40,868 nucleotides of DNA from Nitrospinota bacterium (lineage in GTDB: Bacteria; Nitrospinota_A; UBA7883; JACRGQ01): NCBI GenBank assembly GCA_016200345.1, contig JACQEX010000073.1:1-40868 (forward strand). Direction: 5' to 3'. Below the pieces are notes generated by a model. That model was not told the origin of the DNA. It saw only the letters and a program-made list of their open reading frames with translations, and ran no database searches. Positions 23,834 to 31,943 of the stretch are shown in pieces. Every line of letters begins with the position of its first letter. Positions within the stretch are counted from its first letter, which is position 1. A program made the translations under genes and the position numbers.

Positions 23834-24919
23834 TTACAGGCCGTCGCCGAAGGATATGCCGGTGGCCCGCGCCTCGGCTATCATCGGGTCGTCCGGGCTG
23901 ACCTTGCGGTTTATCGCCGCCTGCTCCAACGGAACCGCCTTTATCTCCGGAGTCTTTAGGCACGCCATCATGCCAAACTGTTTTTTGGCGACCATGTCCA
24001 TAGCGCACACACCCAAGCGCGAGCAGAGTATCCTGTCGAACGCCGACGGCGTGCCGCCGCGCTGAACGTGCCCCAGCGTGACCACCCGCGTGTCAATCCC
24101 CGTAAGATCCTCGACCTGTTTTGCAACCACGTTCGCCACTCCGCCGAGCCGAATCCCCATCGAGGGGTCGTTCACGTGCCGTTTAACCGTCACGTCACCG
24201 CCGATCGGCTTGGCTCCCTCCGCCGCGAGGACGACGCAAAAATGCTTGCCAAGCGTCTCGCGCTCGTAAATCTTCTCCACCATTTTTCCCAAGTCGTACG
24301 GAATCTCGGGTATCAGGATTATGTGCGCGCCCGAGGCGATGCCCGAGAATAGCGCAATCCATCCCGTGTCGCGCCCCATTACCTCCACCACCATGACCCG
24401 TTCGTGCGACTCGGCGGTGGTTTTAATCCTGTCAACCGCGTCGGTAACAATGCCGACAGCCGTGTCGAACCCGAAGGTGTAGTCCGTGGCGGACAAATCG
24501 TTGTCAATCGTCTTCGGCACGCCGACGATGTTCAGCCCTTTTTCCTTACAAAGCCGCAGGGCTATCGAAAGCGTGCCGTCGCCCCCGACCACTATCAGCG
24601 CGTCCAGCTTGTGCTCCTTGTACGTCCGAACCACGTCGTCGCTCGCGTCGCGCAGGGTGCGTTTGCCGTTTACAATCTCCGCGAAGGAAAACGGATTGTC
24701 CACGTTGGAGGTGCCGATTATGGTGCCGCCCCTGTCGAGAAGGCCGCTGACCGCCGCCGACGTAAGTGGACGGGAGCGGTTTTCGACCAGCCCCTTGTAC
24801 CCGTTTAAAAAGCCGATGACCTCCCACTTGTATTTGTGGGTAGCGGCGCGAACGGCGCCTCGTATGACTGCGTTAAGGCCGGGGCAGTCCCCCCCTCCGG
24901 TAAGTATTCCTATCTTCAT
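23834..24919 (-). CDS. pfkA: 6-phosphofructokinase (PFKA family, mixed-substrate type)
   Basis: Phosphorylates fructose 6-phosphate to the 1,6-bisphosphate. The 361 residues carry GILTGGGDCPGLNAVIRG, GTSNVDNPF, the phosphoryl-donor loop VVGGDGTL, PKTIDNDL with the catalytic Asp, MVVEVMGRDTGW and GHVQRGGTPSAFDR. The donor loop has Gly where PPi enzymes have Asp, which favours ATP, while PKTIDND (Lys rather than Gly) is the pattern of the PPi and mixed clade. ATP use is therefore likely but not proved. ATG 24919 lacks a ribosome site and has TAGACT 8 nt upstream; 22 further in-frame codons upstream come from a repeat and are rejected. Confidence 0.93.
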   Translation of the reverse strand: MKIGILTGGGDCPGLNAVIRGAVRAATHKYKWEVIGFLNGYKGLVENRSRPLTSAAVSGLLDRGGTIIGTSNVDNPFSFAEIVNGKRTLRDASDDVVRTYKEHKLDALIVVGGDGTLSIALRLCKEKGLNIVGVPKTIDNDLSATDYTFGFDTAVGIVTDAVDRIKTTAESHERVMVVEVMGRDTGWIALFSGIASGAHIILIPEIPYDLGKMVEKIYERETLGKHFCVVLAAEGAKPIGGDVTVKRHVNDPSMGIRLGGVANVVAKQVEDLTGIDTRVVTLGHVQRGGTPSAFDRILCSRLGVCAMDMVAKKQFGMMACLKTPEIKAVPLEQAAINRKVSPDDPMIAEARATGISFGDGL

Positions 24920-24927
24920 AATGCGAA

Positions 24928-24933
24928 AGTCTA
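24928..24933 (-). promoter_or_regulatory. Putative -10 box for a leaderless pfkA transcript
   Basis: On the minus strand TAGACT ends 8 nt before the pfkA ATG, and TTCGCATT between them has no ribosome-site character. Confidence 0.3.
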
Positions 24934-24953
24934 CCACATTTAACCGCGAATCG

Positions 24954-25080
24954 GTGGGTACACACTTTGGGGTGTACGACAGCAAATTCGGCAGGTACGG
25001 GCTTCAGCCTGTACACCTTTGGTTTGGCGCTTCGCGCCAAAGTACACTCTAAAGAGCGTACCTACCAGGCGTGTACCCAC
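24954..25080. repeat. MITE-like element with perfect 10-bp terminal inverted repeats and four internal hairpins
   Basis: The ends are GTGGGTACAC (24954-24963) and GTGTACCCAC (25071-25080). Inside are GTACACACTTTGGGGTGTAC (24958-24977), GGTACGGGCTTCAGCCTGTAC (24994-25014, imperfect), TTTGGCGC-ttc-GCGCCAAA (25023-25041) and GTACACTCTAAAGAGCGTAC (25042-25061). These are the building blocks of the repeats at 22161 and 22653, here present in both orientations. No transposase is encoded. Confidence 0.65.
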
Positions 25081-25123
25081 AGGATTTTAGGCGGGGCCAA
25101 CTGCCGCCGTGTAAAAGCGCTCC

Positions 25124-26047
25124 TTAAGTTACGCGCGTCTGGTAAATCCCGGCTATAATCGTGGGGAGGATGGACTCCACCCCGAAATCGGGGTTTGGTT
25201 TTACAATCACGTCGTCAATATGCGTCTCCGGGGCTAGAAGTTCCCAAACCTTGTCCGGCGACGCGGTTATGACGACAAATCTCGGCATCTCGGACTTCAG
25301 CGATTTCCTCAGCTTGTCCACCAAGGTTGTGGCGCCGCCGTCCGGCAAAACAAGGTCGCACACCACCATCCGGCAACCGGGGGCCTCCGCAAGGGCCGTG
25401 GCCGCCTCCGCCACCCCGCCGGCCAAAATAACTTCTATCCCGAGCGACTTGAGGAATTTTTCAAAAATCTGCTGTTGTGCGTGCGACGAGGAGACAAGCA
25501 GAACGACCACGTTGCCGTCGAACAGGGGGCCGGATTTGTTCACCACGTCCACAAACGCCTTGGCGAGGCAGAGATCGCGCTCCACCATCTGGGGCGACAA
25601 AATCGTGGTGCCGCCCCCCTTGTCAATCTCCTTTAGCCTGAACATGTCGCGCGCAAAGGCTATTTTTTCGGCCATCCGCGCCTTTAGCCTGTTGAGCACC
25701 TGCGTGAAGAGATCCTTGTTCAGCGGCATCTCCAAATAGGCCGAAAGGCCGGAGTTGTAGGCCGCGATGAGATACTTCATGTCCGGCGGCGGCCCGTAGA
25801 TGACCGTCTCGAACGGCGTCTTTAGCGAGACGATGCCGTTTAAAACCTTCACCGAAAACATGTCGAGCCACGCGGTGGGAATAAACACCACGCCGGACTC
25901 CCTGTCCTTTAGCAACGAAATCACGGCCTCGTGGTCGCCTCCGATGTCCAGATCCACCATCTCCATGTCGCGCGCGGCAATCAGCTTGCGTAGCTCCTTG
26001 TCCGGCGAGGCGAACTCGCAGTTGACCATGTACGCCGGCGCTTTCAT
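25124..26047 (-). CDS. Response-regulator-like protein with two degenerate receiver domains
   Basis: This 307-residue protein is coupled to the cheA stop by ATGA. Residues about 3-125 look like a receiver without acceptor Asp (SGVVFIPTAWLDM replaces the strand-3 motif). Residues about 178-305 form a second receiver that keeps Asp231 in VVCDLVLPDGG and Lys283 in VIVKPN, but its first strand reads VLLVSSSHAQQQ, lacking the Mg-binding acidic pair. Normal aspartyl phosphorylation is therefore doubtful. The position at the end of a cheY-cheA operon suggests an output or regulatory subunit of that pathway, possibly a phosphate-independent binding partner of CheA. No DNA-binding or enzyme domain is attached. 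Confidence 0.82.
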   Translation of the reverse strand: MKAPAYMVNCEFASPDKELRKLIAARDMEMVDLDIGGDHEAVISLLKDRESGVVFIPTAWLDMFSVKVLNGIVSLKTPFETVIYGPPPDMKYLIAAYNSGLSAYLEMPLNKDLFTQVLNRLKARMAEKIAFARDMFRLKEIDKGGGTTILSPQMVERDLCLAKAFVDVVNKSGPLFDGNVVVLLVSSSHAQQQIFEKFLKSLGIEVILAGGVAEAATALAEAPGCRMVVCDLVLPDGGATTLVDKLRKSLKSEMPRFVVITASPDKVWELLAPETHIDDVIVKPNPDFGVESILPTIIAGIYQTRVT

Positions 26048-28170
26048 TCAAACCTGCTAAATTTAAAAACCTGCGCGCCGTAGTGCTTGGTCAATATTCC
26101 CTTTAGCGACTCCTCCAGAAGCGCGGCGTCGAGGTTGGAGGCGAACTGAATCCTAATTCTATTCTCGGCGGAGCCTTTTTCAAGCTCCTCCAGCCACGGG
26201 AGGGAGCCGAGCACGTCCCCCACCTCCATGAACCGCTTGTAAATGAGGCACGCTACCAAAAACGACGGCTGTTTGCCGGGGTCAAACTCGATAAAGCAAT
26301 GGTAGATCGGCGTTTTAAGTTTTTTGTACTGGATGACTCTGTAGGCCGCCTCGTGCGAAAATCTAATCTCGCCGGACGCGACGTCCACCGCCGCCCTCGG
26401 CCCGGTTTTTTCCTCCGGGAGAATTCTTGCAGTCCGCTCGATTATAGTCTCGCCGGACTCGTCCTTCCAACTCCCCGCCTTGCTCTGCCGAACCACGTCC
26501 TCTATGTAGGCCGCGCCGTCCATCAACACGTCCATCACCTCGGGCGACATGTCGAGTTTTTTGCTCCTAAGACGGTCAAGAACCGACTCCACCCCGTGTA
26601 TGGTGGTGCCCCCTTTCGTAAGCCCCATCATAATGAAGTTGCCCTTTATGGTGTGGTAAAGGCGGAAGGCCTTGTTCAACTCCTCAACGTTGTCCGGCTG
26701 TGACTCCAGCGAAAAAATCGCCCCGTTCAACGTGGGAAGCAGTTTTTCAACCTCCACGATGAACTCCTGCATGGCCGTCGCCGTCTCCTCGCGTTTTTCG
26801 TCGGTTATGACGTCGGCGCTCTCGTGAACCTCGGCGGATTTGCCCTTCTCATCTGCTTTCACAGCCGCCTGCGCCGACGCGGTTGCCTTTTCGGAACGCC
26901 CGGCGGCGGCCTTGGCAGACTCGGCCATTTTTTTTGCCGAGCGCATCCCGCGTCGCCCCATCGCCCGGTCAATCAAGGACGGCACGTCCATAATAAAGCC
27001 GAGCTTCCTGCCGCCAAGTATGGTCGCGCCGGAAAGACCGTTTACCGAAAGCGCGTCGTTGAAGGAAATTATCACCAGCTTTTGCGGCGAGTAAAACTCC
27101 GATATCTTAAGCGCCACGCTGACGCCCTTGTGCTCTATCACAAGCACCGACACCACCGCCCCCTCGTCCGTCAGCCTCTCCTTCTCCAAAAGGTAGTTCA
27201 GGTCGTGAAGCGGAAGGAGGTGGTCAAGATACTTCACCATCTCCCCCTTCTGGAGGGTGGTGTGAATCTGCTTCCTGCCGACCGACATCGTGGTCACGAC
27301 GTTCGATATCGGAAAGGCGAAAAAATACGGCCCGGAACGAACCACAAGGCCGTCCATTATGTTCACCGCCGAAACAAGCGGCACCCTGAAGGTGAAGACG
27401 GCGCCTTTGCCGCGCTCGGACTTAAAGCTTACCGTCCCGCCGATGTTTGTAATTTGCTCGCGGACAACGTCCATTCCCACGCCGCGCCCCGAAACCTCGG
27501 AGACCTGTCCGGCGGTGGACACGCCGGCGGTGCACATAAGCTCAAGCGCCTCGTCCTCCGTCCACGGCTCGTTCGGCTGTACAAGCCCCATCGCCAGCCC
27601 CTTGGCGCGCAATTTTTCCATGTCTATTCCGGCGCCGTCGTCCTCTATCTCCACAAACGTCTCGTTTTCGCTGTTGTACACGCGAAGTAGTATCCTCCCC
27701 TCCTCCGGCTTCCCGGCGGCAGACCTTTCGGCGGGAAGCTCCACGCCGTGGTCAATCGCGTTTCTAAGCTGGTGCGAAATGGGGTCGTAAAGTTTCTCCA
27801 CTATCGTCTTGTCAACGGTCGTGTCCTCCCCCTCCACCTCGAACAGAATCCGCTTTCCCGTCTTGCGGGAGACGTCGCGCACCAGGCGCCGCGCCCTAAA
27901 GCTGAGGTCGCGCAGGTCCACCGTCCTTATCACCTGCACAAGATGGTGCAGGTTGGAGGAAATTATCGCCGAGGCCCCGGCCAAATCCTTGGCGGCGTCC
28001 ACCGCCTCGCGCGGAACCGGCTCGGCCTTTAAATGCAACTGCTGGAGGTTCTTATACGTCAGGTCGAGGTTGCTTGAGGTGATTATCACCTCCCCGGCAA
28101 GCGTCAGAAGGTCGTCCAAATTCTGGAGTTTCACCAGCATGCTTTCGGCGCGCGACGAGTGGTCGCTCAT
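26044..28170 (-). CDS. cheA: CheA-type histidine kinase with circularly permuted domain order (P3-P4-P5-P1-P2-like)
   Basis: CheA normally runs Hpt(P1)-P2-dimerisation(P3)-ATPase(P4)-CheW-like(P5). Here residues about 10-95 are P3 (LDDLLTLAGEVIITSSNL). Residues 100-262 are P4 with N box HQLRNAIDHG (133-142), DDGAGID and GRGVGMDVV. Residues 263-400 are P5 (LPLHDLNYLL, SVLVIEHKGVSVAL). Residues 405-465 are an Ala/Lys/Glu-rich linker. Residues 467-565 are P1 with phospho-acceptor His506 in LYHTIKGNFIMMG, and about 603-705 resemble the domain that follows Hpt in many CheAs (PIYHCFIEFDPG). All catalytic motifs are present, so it looks active. ATG 28170 has GGGAGGA and overlaps the cheY stop as ATGA. 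Confidence 0.93.
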   Translation of the reverse strand: MSDHSSRAESMLVKLQNLDDLLTLAGEVIITSSNLDLTYKNLQQLHLKAEPVPREAVDAAKDLAGASAIISSNLHHLVQVIRTVDLRDLSFRARRLVRDVSRKTGKRILFEVEGEDTTVDKTIVEKLYDPISHQLRNAIDHGVELPAERSAAGKPEEGRILLRVYNSENETFVEIEDDGAGIDMEKLRAKGLAMGLVQPNEPWTEDEALELMCTAGVSTAGQVSEVSGRGVGMDVVREQITNIGGTVSFKSERGKGAVFTFRVPLVSAVNIMDGLVVRSGPYFFAFPISNVVTTMSVGRKQIHTTLQKGEMVKYLDHLLPLHDLNYLLEKERLTDEGAVVSVLVIEHKGVSVALKISEFYSPQKLVIISFNDALSVNGLSGATILGGRKLGFIMDVPSLIDRAMGRRGMRSAKKMAESAKAAAGRSEKATASAQAAVKADEKGKSAEVHESADVITDEKREETATAMQEFIVEVEKLLPTLNGAIFSLESQPDNVEELNKAFRLYHTIKGNFIMMGLTKGGTTIHGVESVLDRLRSKKLDMSPEVMDVLMDGAAYIEDVVRQSKAGSWKDESGETIIERTARILPEEKTGPRAAVDVASGEIRFSHEAAYRVIQYKKLKTPIYHCFIEFDPGKQPSFLVACLIYKRFMEVGDVLGSLPWLEELEKGSAENRIRIQFASNLDAALLEESLKGILTKHYGAQVFKFSRFE

Positions 28171-28589
28171 AATGTCCTCCCGCCGGACGCTCCTTCGGGC
28201 AGAACCGACGTCATTATCCTGCTCATCACCCTCGCCACAATGTCCGACTCTATGGGCTTCGATATGTAGTCGTCCGCGCCGACGCGAAGAGCCTTCATTA
28301 TGTAACTGCCGTCTACGTGCGTGGAGACCACGACGATGGGAACGGAACGCAGGTCGGAGACGCTTCGCACGTCCTCGGTCAGCTCAAACCCGTCCATCTC
28401 CGGCATGACGATGTCCGTAAAAATCGCGTCCACCTTTTTTTCGCGCCGAAGAACGTCCAGCGCCTCAAGCCCGTTGGCCGCCTCTATGACCGTAATCCCA
28501 AGCTTTTGAAGCTCCGCGACAAGTTTTTTCCGGGTGTTCTCGTAGTCGTCCACCACAAGCACCCGCATACCCTCGAATTTGACTGCCAT
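28167..28589 (-). CDS. cheY: CheY-like single-domain response regulator
   Basis: A 140-residue stand-alone receiver with every catalytic residue: the acidic pair in VLVVDDYENTRKKL, the acceptor Asp in AIFTDIVMPEMDGFEL, the Thr/Ser in VVVSTHVDG and the Lys in DDYISKPIE. It heads cheY-cheA-response regulator, each pair joined by ATGA, and is the obvious phosphate acceptor of the permuted CheA. Whether it acts on a flagellar motor, a pilus or gene expression cannot be told, as no motility gene is present. A GAGGT ribosome site lies about 10 nt before the ATG. Confidence 0.92.
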   Translation of the reverse strand: MAVKFEGMRVLVVDDYENTRKKLVAELQKLGITVIEAANGLEALDVLRREKKVDAIFTDIVMPEMDGFELTEDVRSVSDLRSVPIVVVSTHVDGSYIMKALRVGADDYISKPIESDIVARVMSRIMTSVLPEGASGGRTL

Positions 28590-28693
28590 CAGAAACTTAC
28601 CTCACAATTAATTGCATGGAAGGGGCCTAACCTTGAACCCTTCCGATTCTAACCCCGTTCCCCGGAAAATGGAATATAAAAAGCCGGTTAATG

Positions 28694-28699
28694 TATAAT
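28694..28699 (+). promoter_or_regulatory. Putative -10 box for a leaderless mqnE transcript
   Basis: A perfect TATAAT ends 7 nt before the mqnE ATG. CCATCCC between them is not a ribosome site. No -35 is evident. Confidence 0.45.
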
Positions 28700-28706
28700 C
28701 CATCCC

Positions 28707-29810
<1,104 letters not shown>

Positions 29811-29840
29811 TTTTATAATTTAATAGGAGGCATTTCTGAA

Positions 29841-30020
29841 ATGACCATCGTAAAAGAAGAAGCAAGGAAGTTGATAGATAAATTGCCGAAAACGGCGACT
29901 TGGGACGACATAATGTACGAGTTTTACGTCAAACAAAAAATCTCTAAGGGTCTCGCCGAATTAAAGGCAGGTAAGGTTGTTTCTCATAAGGAGGCGAAAA
30001 AAAGGCTTTTGTCGAAATGA
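29841..30020 (+). CDS. Antitoxin of a ParDE/RelBE-type module
   Basis: A short frame of 59 residues with a strong AGGAGG upstream. The sequence (EEARKLIDKLPKTATWDDIM, YEFYVKQKISKGL, GKVVSHKEAKKRLLSK) matches a common small antitoxin type paired with ParE/RelE toxins: a helical N terminus with the TWDDIMYE phrase, then a basic tail ending in VSHKEAKKR. Its TGA overlaps the toxin ATG (ATGA), the usual antitoxin-first arrangement. The DNA is visibly more AT-rich than its neighbours, suggesting acquisition. It would neutralise the toxin and probably repress its own promoter. Confidence 0.82.
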   Translation: MTIVKEEARKLIDKLPKTATWDDIMYEFYVKQKISKGLAELKAGKVVSHKEAKKRLLSK

Positions 30021-30325
30021 CAATTGATTGGACCGAATCGGCGCTGGCAGATTTAATCGACGTAAAAGCTTACATAGGAAAGGACTCCGAATATTACGGC
30101 GAACAATTTATTGATTGGCTTATTTCATCGGTTGAAAGCCTCTCAGATTTTCCCAAATTGGGCAGGACAATCCCCGAGTTGGAAATGGATACTTTTAGAG
30201 AAATAATATTTCATAACTACAAAATCATGTATCGAACTAAAAAGGATTGCGTCTCTATTTTCGCCATCGTTCACTGCAAAAGACTTATCAATGAAAAAAT
30301 TAGGAAGTCTTGGGAAATTGCCTAA
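30017..30325 (+). CDS. ParE/RelE-family toxin
   Basis: This 102-residue protein has the ParE/RelE fold pattern: IDWTESALADLIDVKAYI at the start, DSEYYGEQFIDWL, LSDFPKLGRTIPEL, FREIIFHNYKIMYR, and VSIFAIVHCKRL at the end. FPKLGR and the IVHCKR ending fit the ParE branch, which targets DNA gyrase, better than mRNA-cleaving RelE, but the target is not provable by sight. It is translationally coupled to the antitoxin. Its last 35 nt overlap the assigned mqnA start, so the module sits inside the menaquinone operon. Confidence 0.87.
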   Translation: MTIDWTESALADLIDVKAYIGKDSEYYGEQFIDWLISSVESLSDFPKLGRTIPELEMDTFREIIFHNYKIMYRTKKDCVSIFAIVHCKRLINEKIRKSWEIA

Positions 30326-31097
30326 CAAAAAACTGCGGTTCGGGTGCCACGATTTCCTCAACTCACAGCCCATCCTCCACCCGATAACGGCGGGCCTCGT
30401 AAAACCGCCTTTCGAGATAACGCTCGACTCCCCCGCAAAACTCGCCGACATGCTAAAGGCAAAAAAACTCGACCTCGCCTTCATCCCGGTCGCGGAATAC
30501 GCCGAGATTCCCGGCCTGCGAATCGTCCCCGGCTTTTCCATATCGGCCATGGGGGACGTCAAAACCGTCCTCCTCCACTCCGCAAAAAAAATCGCCGACG
30601 TCAAAACAATCCGCGCCGACGCGAGAAGCCGGACGTCCGTCTCCCTCCTAAAACTCCTTCTGCGGGCCTTTTATAAGAGCGATGCCGTGTTCGTCGGCCC
30701 GGAGACAAAGGAGGCCGACGCGGAGCTGATAATCGGAGACGAGGCGTTCTCAGTCCCCCAAAACGGGCGGATTATCCTCGACCTCGCCGGCGAATGGCTA
30801 AAATTCACGAAAAAGCCGTTCGTCTTCGCCGCCCTTTGCGTCGCCGAGGGGGTGGACGCCGACGAGGCGATATCGGCGTTGGAAAAATCGAAGATGATGG
30901 GCGTAAGAATGACCGACGATATTTGCAGGACGTGGAAGATGCCGGACGGCGCAAGCAGTGCCGACTGCGAGGACTATCTTTTAAACCGAATCCGCTACGA
31001 CCTCGCCCCGGACGACATTGAGGGCCTGCGCCTTTTCTTCCAACTCGCGCACTCCCACGGCGTCATAAAATCCGCACCCCGCCTCCTTTTTTACTAA
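30291..31097 (+). CDS. mqnA: Chorismate dehydratase MqnA
   Basis: MqnA dehydrates chorismate to 3-[(1-carboxyvinyl)oxy]benzoate, the substrate of MqnE, so these two genes cover the first two futalosine steps. The 268 residues have the periplasmic-binding-protein-like fold with LRFGCHDFLNSQPIL, LDLAFIPVAEYAEIPGL, and a TSVSLLKLLLRAFY segment typical of MqnA. The start is uncertain: ATG 30291 lies inside the toxin gene and lacks a ribosome site, while TTG 30318 would give 259 residues beginning just before the conserved core. The first residues may therefore be toxin-derived DNA. It is convergent with the cobalamin operon. Confidence 0.9.
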   Translation: MKKLGSLGKLPNKKLRFGCHDFLNSQPILHPITAGLVKPPFEITLDSPAKLADMLKAKKLDLAFIPVAEYAEIPGLRIVPGFSISAMGDVKTVLLHSAKKIADVKTIRADARSRTSVSLLKLLLRAFYKSDAVFVGPETKEADAELIIGDEAFSVPQNGRIILDLAGEWLKFTKKPFVFAALCVAEGVDADEAISALEKSKMMGVRMTDDICRTWKMPDGASSADCEDYLLNRIRYDLAPDDIEGLRLFFQLAHSHGVIKSAPRLLFY

Positions 31098-31163
31098 ATT
31101 CAAATTTTAAATTCGCGATGCATTTTCTTGAGGCGGATGGTTCAAAATCAACCCTGACTTTGG

Positions 31164-31943
31164 TTACATTGTTCCATGAGGCAACAGGAGAAGCGCGCAC
31201 GCCGATTCCACGACCGACTCGACGCTTGTAAAAACATCCGAAACCGGAACCGACGGACGGCCCACGACCACCAGCCGGCAACCGGCGATGCGGACCGCCT
31301 CCAGCTTTTCCTCCACTCCCCCGGCCGCGCCGCTGTCCTTGGTTACGACGACGCCGATTTTGTTTTCTTTGATGACGCGCAGATTTTCCTCGACCGAAAA
31401 CGGGCCCCTGGCGAAAATCACCTCCGCGCCGGATAGCCCCGCCCTCACGCAGGCCTCCTCCGATTCCACATGCGGCAAAACACGCGCCACAATCGGAATG
31501 CTCCTTTCCCTCGCCAATCTCACGTATGGCATGAGGTTGCGCGAGCCGGTGGTAAGCAAAACAGGAAGGCCGAAGGAAAAGGCGCAACTCCCGGCGTCTT
31601 CGTGCCCTTCAGCCCATATAATTTTTTCAATCCCCTTGCCAAGTCCCGGCCTCTCAAACCTAAAATAAGGCACGCCTGTATTTTTTGCCGCGTTAAACGC
31701 CGTTTGGTGCACAATCGCCGCGTATGGATGCGACGCGTCCAACAGCAGGCGGATGTCCTTGCTTGAAATAAGTTCCGCCATCTCCTCCTCGTTCATCCTC
31801 CCGCTTCGGCGAATTATGCGCGGATGGTTGCCGACGTCGAGTTCGTTGTCCGTCGCGGTGGAAGCCAGAACGTCCAACCCCTTCTCGGCAAGCGCGAGGG
31901 CAATCGGCCTCGTCTCGCTTGTTCCGCCCAAAAGAAGAATCAA
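31164..31943 (-). CDS. cbiJ: Precorrin-6A/cobalt-precorrin-6A reductase
   Basis: Reduces (cobalt-)precorrin-6A with NAD(P)H in corrin-ring synthesis; also called CobK. The N-terminal ILLLGGTSETRPIA is the nucleotide-binding motif. LLLDASHPYA, YFRFERPG, LLTTGSRNL and VVVTKDSGAAGG follow in family order. The last visible gene of the operon, it starts at TTG 31943, which overlaps the cbiH stop as TTGA with AAGGG upstream, giving 259 residues. A further TTG at 31982 lies inside cbiH and is unlikely. It is convergent with mqnA, with 66 bp between stops. Confidence 0.9.
   Translation of the reverse strand: MILLLGGTSETRPIALALAEKGLDVLASTATDNELDVGNHPRIIRRSGRMNEEEMAELISSKDIRLLLDASHPYAAIVHQTAFNAAKNTGVPYFRFERPGLGKGIEKIIWAEGHEDAGSCAFSFGLPVLLTTGSRNLMPYVRLARERSIPIVARVLPHVESEEACVRAGLSGAEVIFARGPFSVEENLRVIKENKIGVVVTKDSGAAGGVEEKLEAVRIAGCRLVVVGRPSVPVSDVFTSVESVVESACALLLLPHGTM

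Noticed and set aside
22126-25123. CRISPR array as explanation of the repeats
   Set aside because: Repeat units vary in stem sequence, spacing is irregular, they contain strong palindromes throughout, and no cas gene is present.
31063-31587. Minus-strand frame overlapping the mqnA end and cbiJ
   Set aside because: It is an Arg/Gly-rich shadow of cbiJ; mqnA and cbiJ account for the region.
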